64,000 nt of DNA, taken from the NCBI GenBank assembly GCA_013791775.1, contig VMTE01000036.1, positions 1 through 64,000 on the forward strand, written 5' to 3'. A model generated the notes under the pieces. That model did not search any database, was not told where the DNA came from, and saw only the letters and a program-made list of their open reading frames with translations. A program made the translations under genes and the position numbers. The DNA comes from Hyphomonas sp. (GTDB lineage: Bacteria > Pseudomonadota > Alphaproteobacteria > Caulobacterales > Hyphomonadaceae). Position 1 is the stretch's first letter, and each line of letters opens with the position of its first letter. Of the stretch, positions 63,633 to 64,000 are shown one piece after another.

Positions 63633-64000
63633 TCAGGTGTGAAGGGCGGTGCGCGGTTTCAGTTGGTCGCGGACGAACTCGCCCAGCTGGCGGGCTTCGG
63701 CCGCGCGCGGGCTGCCTGCCTTCCAGGCGATGCCGACCTGGCGCCCGACGATGGGCGTCACGAAGGAGCGGATGGCGACGTCGGGTCCGAGCGCGAGCCC
63801 GTTGTCAGCGGCAAGGCGGGGGATCAGCGATACGCCGAGCCCGCCGGCTACCATGTTCACCAGCGTGCCGAGCGAGGTGGCGGCGACCTGTTCGCGCCCG
63901 GAGCCGGTTTTCAGGCGGCAGACCGAGAGCGCGTGTTCGCGCAGGCAATGGCCGTCCTCGAGCAACAGGACGTCCTCGTTCTCCAGATCGTCCGGCGACA
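63633..64000 (-). CDS. oxyR: OxyR-type LysR regulator, C-terminal part
   Basis: Only the last 121 residues are in the window; the N-terminus lies beyond base 64000. The segment LLLEDGHCLREHALSVCRL carries the two redox cysteines of OxyR with the usual spacing, followed by ATSLGTLVNMVAGGLGVSLIPRLA. OxyR senses H2O2 by disulfide formation between these cysteines and activates peroxide defence genes. The 1-Cys peroxiredoxin of this window could be a target but is far away. Confidence 0.9.
   Translation of the reverse strand, partial: SPDDLENEDVLLLEDGHCLREHALSVCRLKTGSGREQVAATSLGTLVNMVAGGLGVSLIPRLAADNGLALGPDVAIRSFVTPIVGRQVGIAWKAGSPRAAEARQLGEFVRDQLKPRTALHT

Overview
This window looks like chromosomal DNA of a high-GC alphaproteobacterium close to Hyphomonas and relatives (Hyphomonadaceae/Caulobacterales). 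The reasons are a GcrA cell-cycle regulator, a CsgH-type curli chaperone beside curlin-repeat proteins, class I lysyl-tRNA synthetase, a fused indolepyruvate ferredoxin oxidoreductase, and a LexA-type direct repeat (GTTC-N7-GTTC) in front of a photolyase gene. No rRNA, tRNA or CRISPR was recognised. Family names rest on motif recognition, not on database searches.

Layout. 0-9.6 kb is ordinary metabolism and signalling: an SDR, a HAD hydrolase/lipoprotein/pterin dehydratase run, a MarR / OmpR-like / EnvZ-like / GNAT-nitrilase run, ilvE, Hsp20 and an EamA transporter. 9.8-11.3 kb is a compact curli group (curlin, CsgH, curlin). 11.3-14.3 kb holds a Na/Ca exchanger, a peroxiredoxin, a SixA-like phosphatase, a UrcA-like secreted protein and a 61-aa peptide. 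14.6-17.5 kb has the photolyase and a badly damaged glycosyltransferase pseudogene. 17.7-20.7 kb is an acyl-CoA dehydrogenase operon. 20.7-23.9 kb has DUF2853 and SIMPL proteins, a bfr/bfd iron storage pair and an HTH/membrane protein pair.

23.94-27.23 kb is the most unusual stretch: an IS1595-family transposon with 37-bp imperfect terminal inverted repeats. It carries cargo: a HEPN-like protein, an SDH/Clp-fold serine protease with an overlapping 64-aa partner, and a 50-aa protein directly behind the transposase. The cargo visibly has lower GC than the surroundings and could be a defence or stability module.

27.3-40.8 kb contains lysS, a bacterial serpin lipoprotein, the 1154-aa IorAB fusion with a divergent Lrp regulator, DUF2332 and other unknowns, a frameshifted SEC-C gene, a thiolase, a TetR/membrane pair with clear palindromes, a dodecin and a PilZ protein. 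41-50.8 kb has an M13 peptidase, a complete RND efflux operon (outer membrane factor, adaptor, pump) and a divergent PhoR-like kinase. 50.8-54.4 kb has an MNT-HEPN fusion, gcrA, an orphan ABC-2 permease and a lipoprotein.

54.4-55.3 kb has no gene I recognise but contains strong hairpins. After it come a broken MBL-fold gene, uvrB, a second PilZ protein, an ECF sigma factor, a sigma54-type response regulator, an MFS transporter, a 285-bp MITE-like element with perfect 25-bp inverted repeats, and the 3' part of oxyR.

Cross-cutting signals: a 17-bp motif (TTATCG-N5-CAATAW) occurs in several copies before the 61-aa/UrcA genes and again before the RND operon, suggesting a shared regulator. SOS-type boxes precede phrB (perfect) and uvrB (one mismatch).
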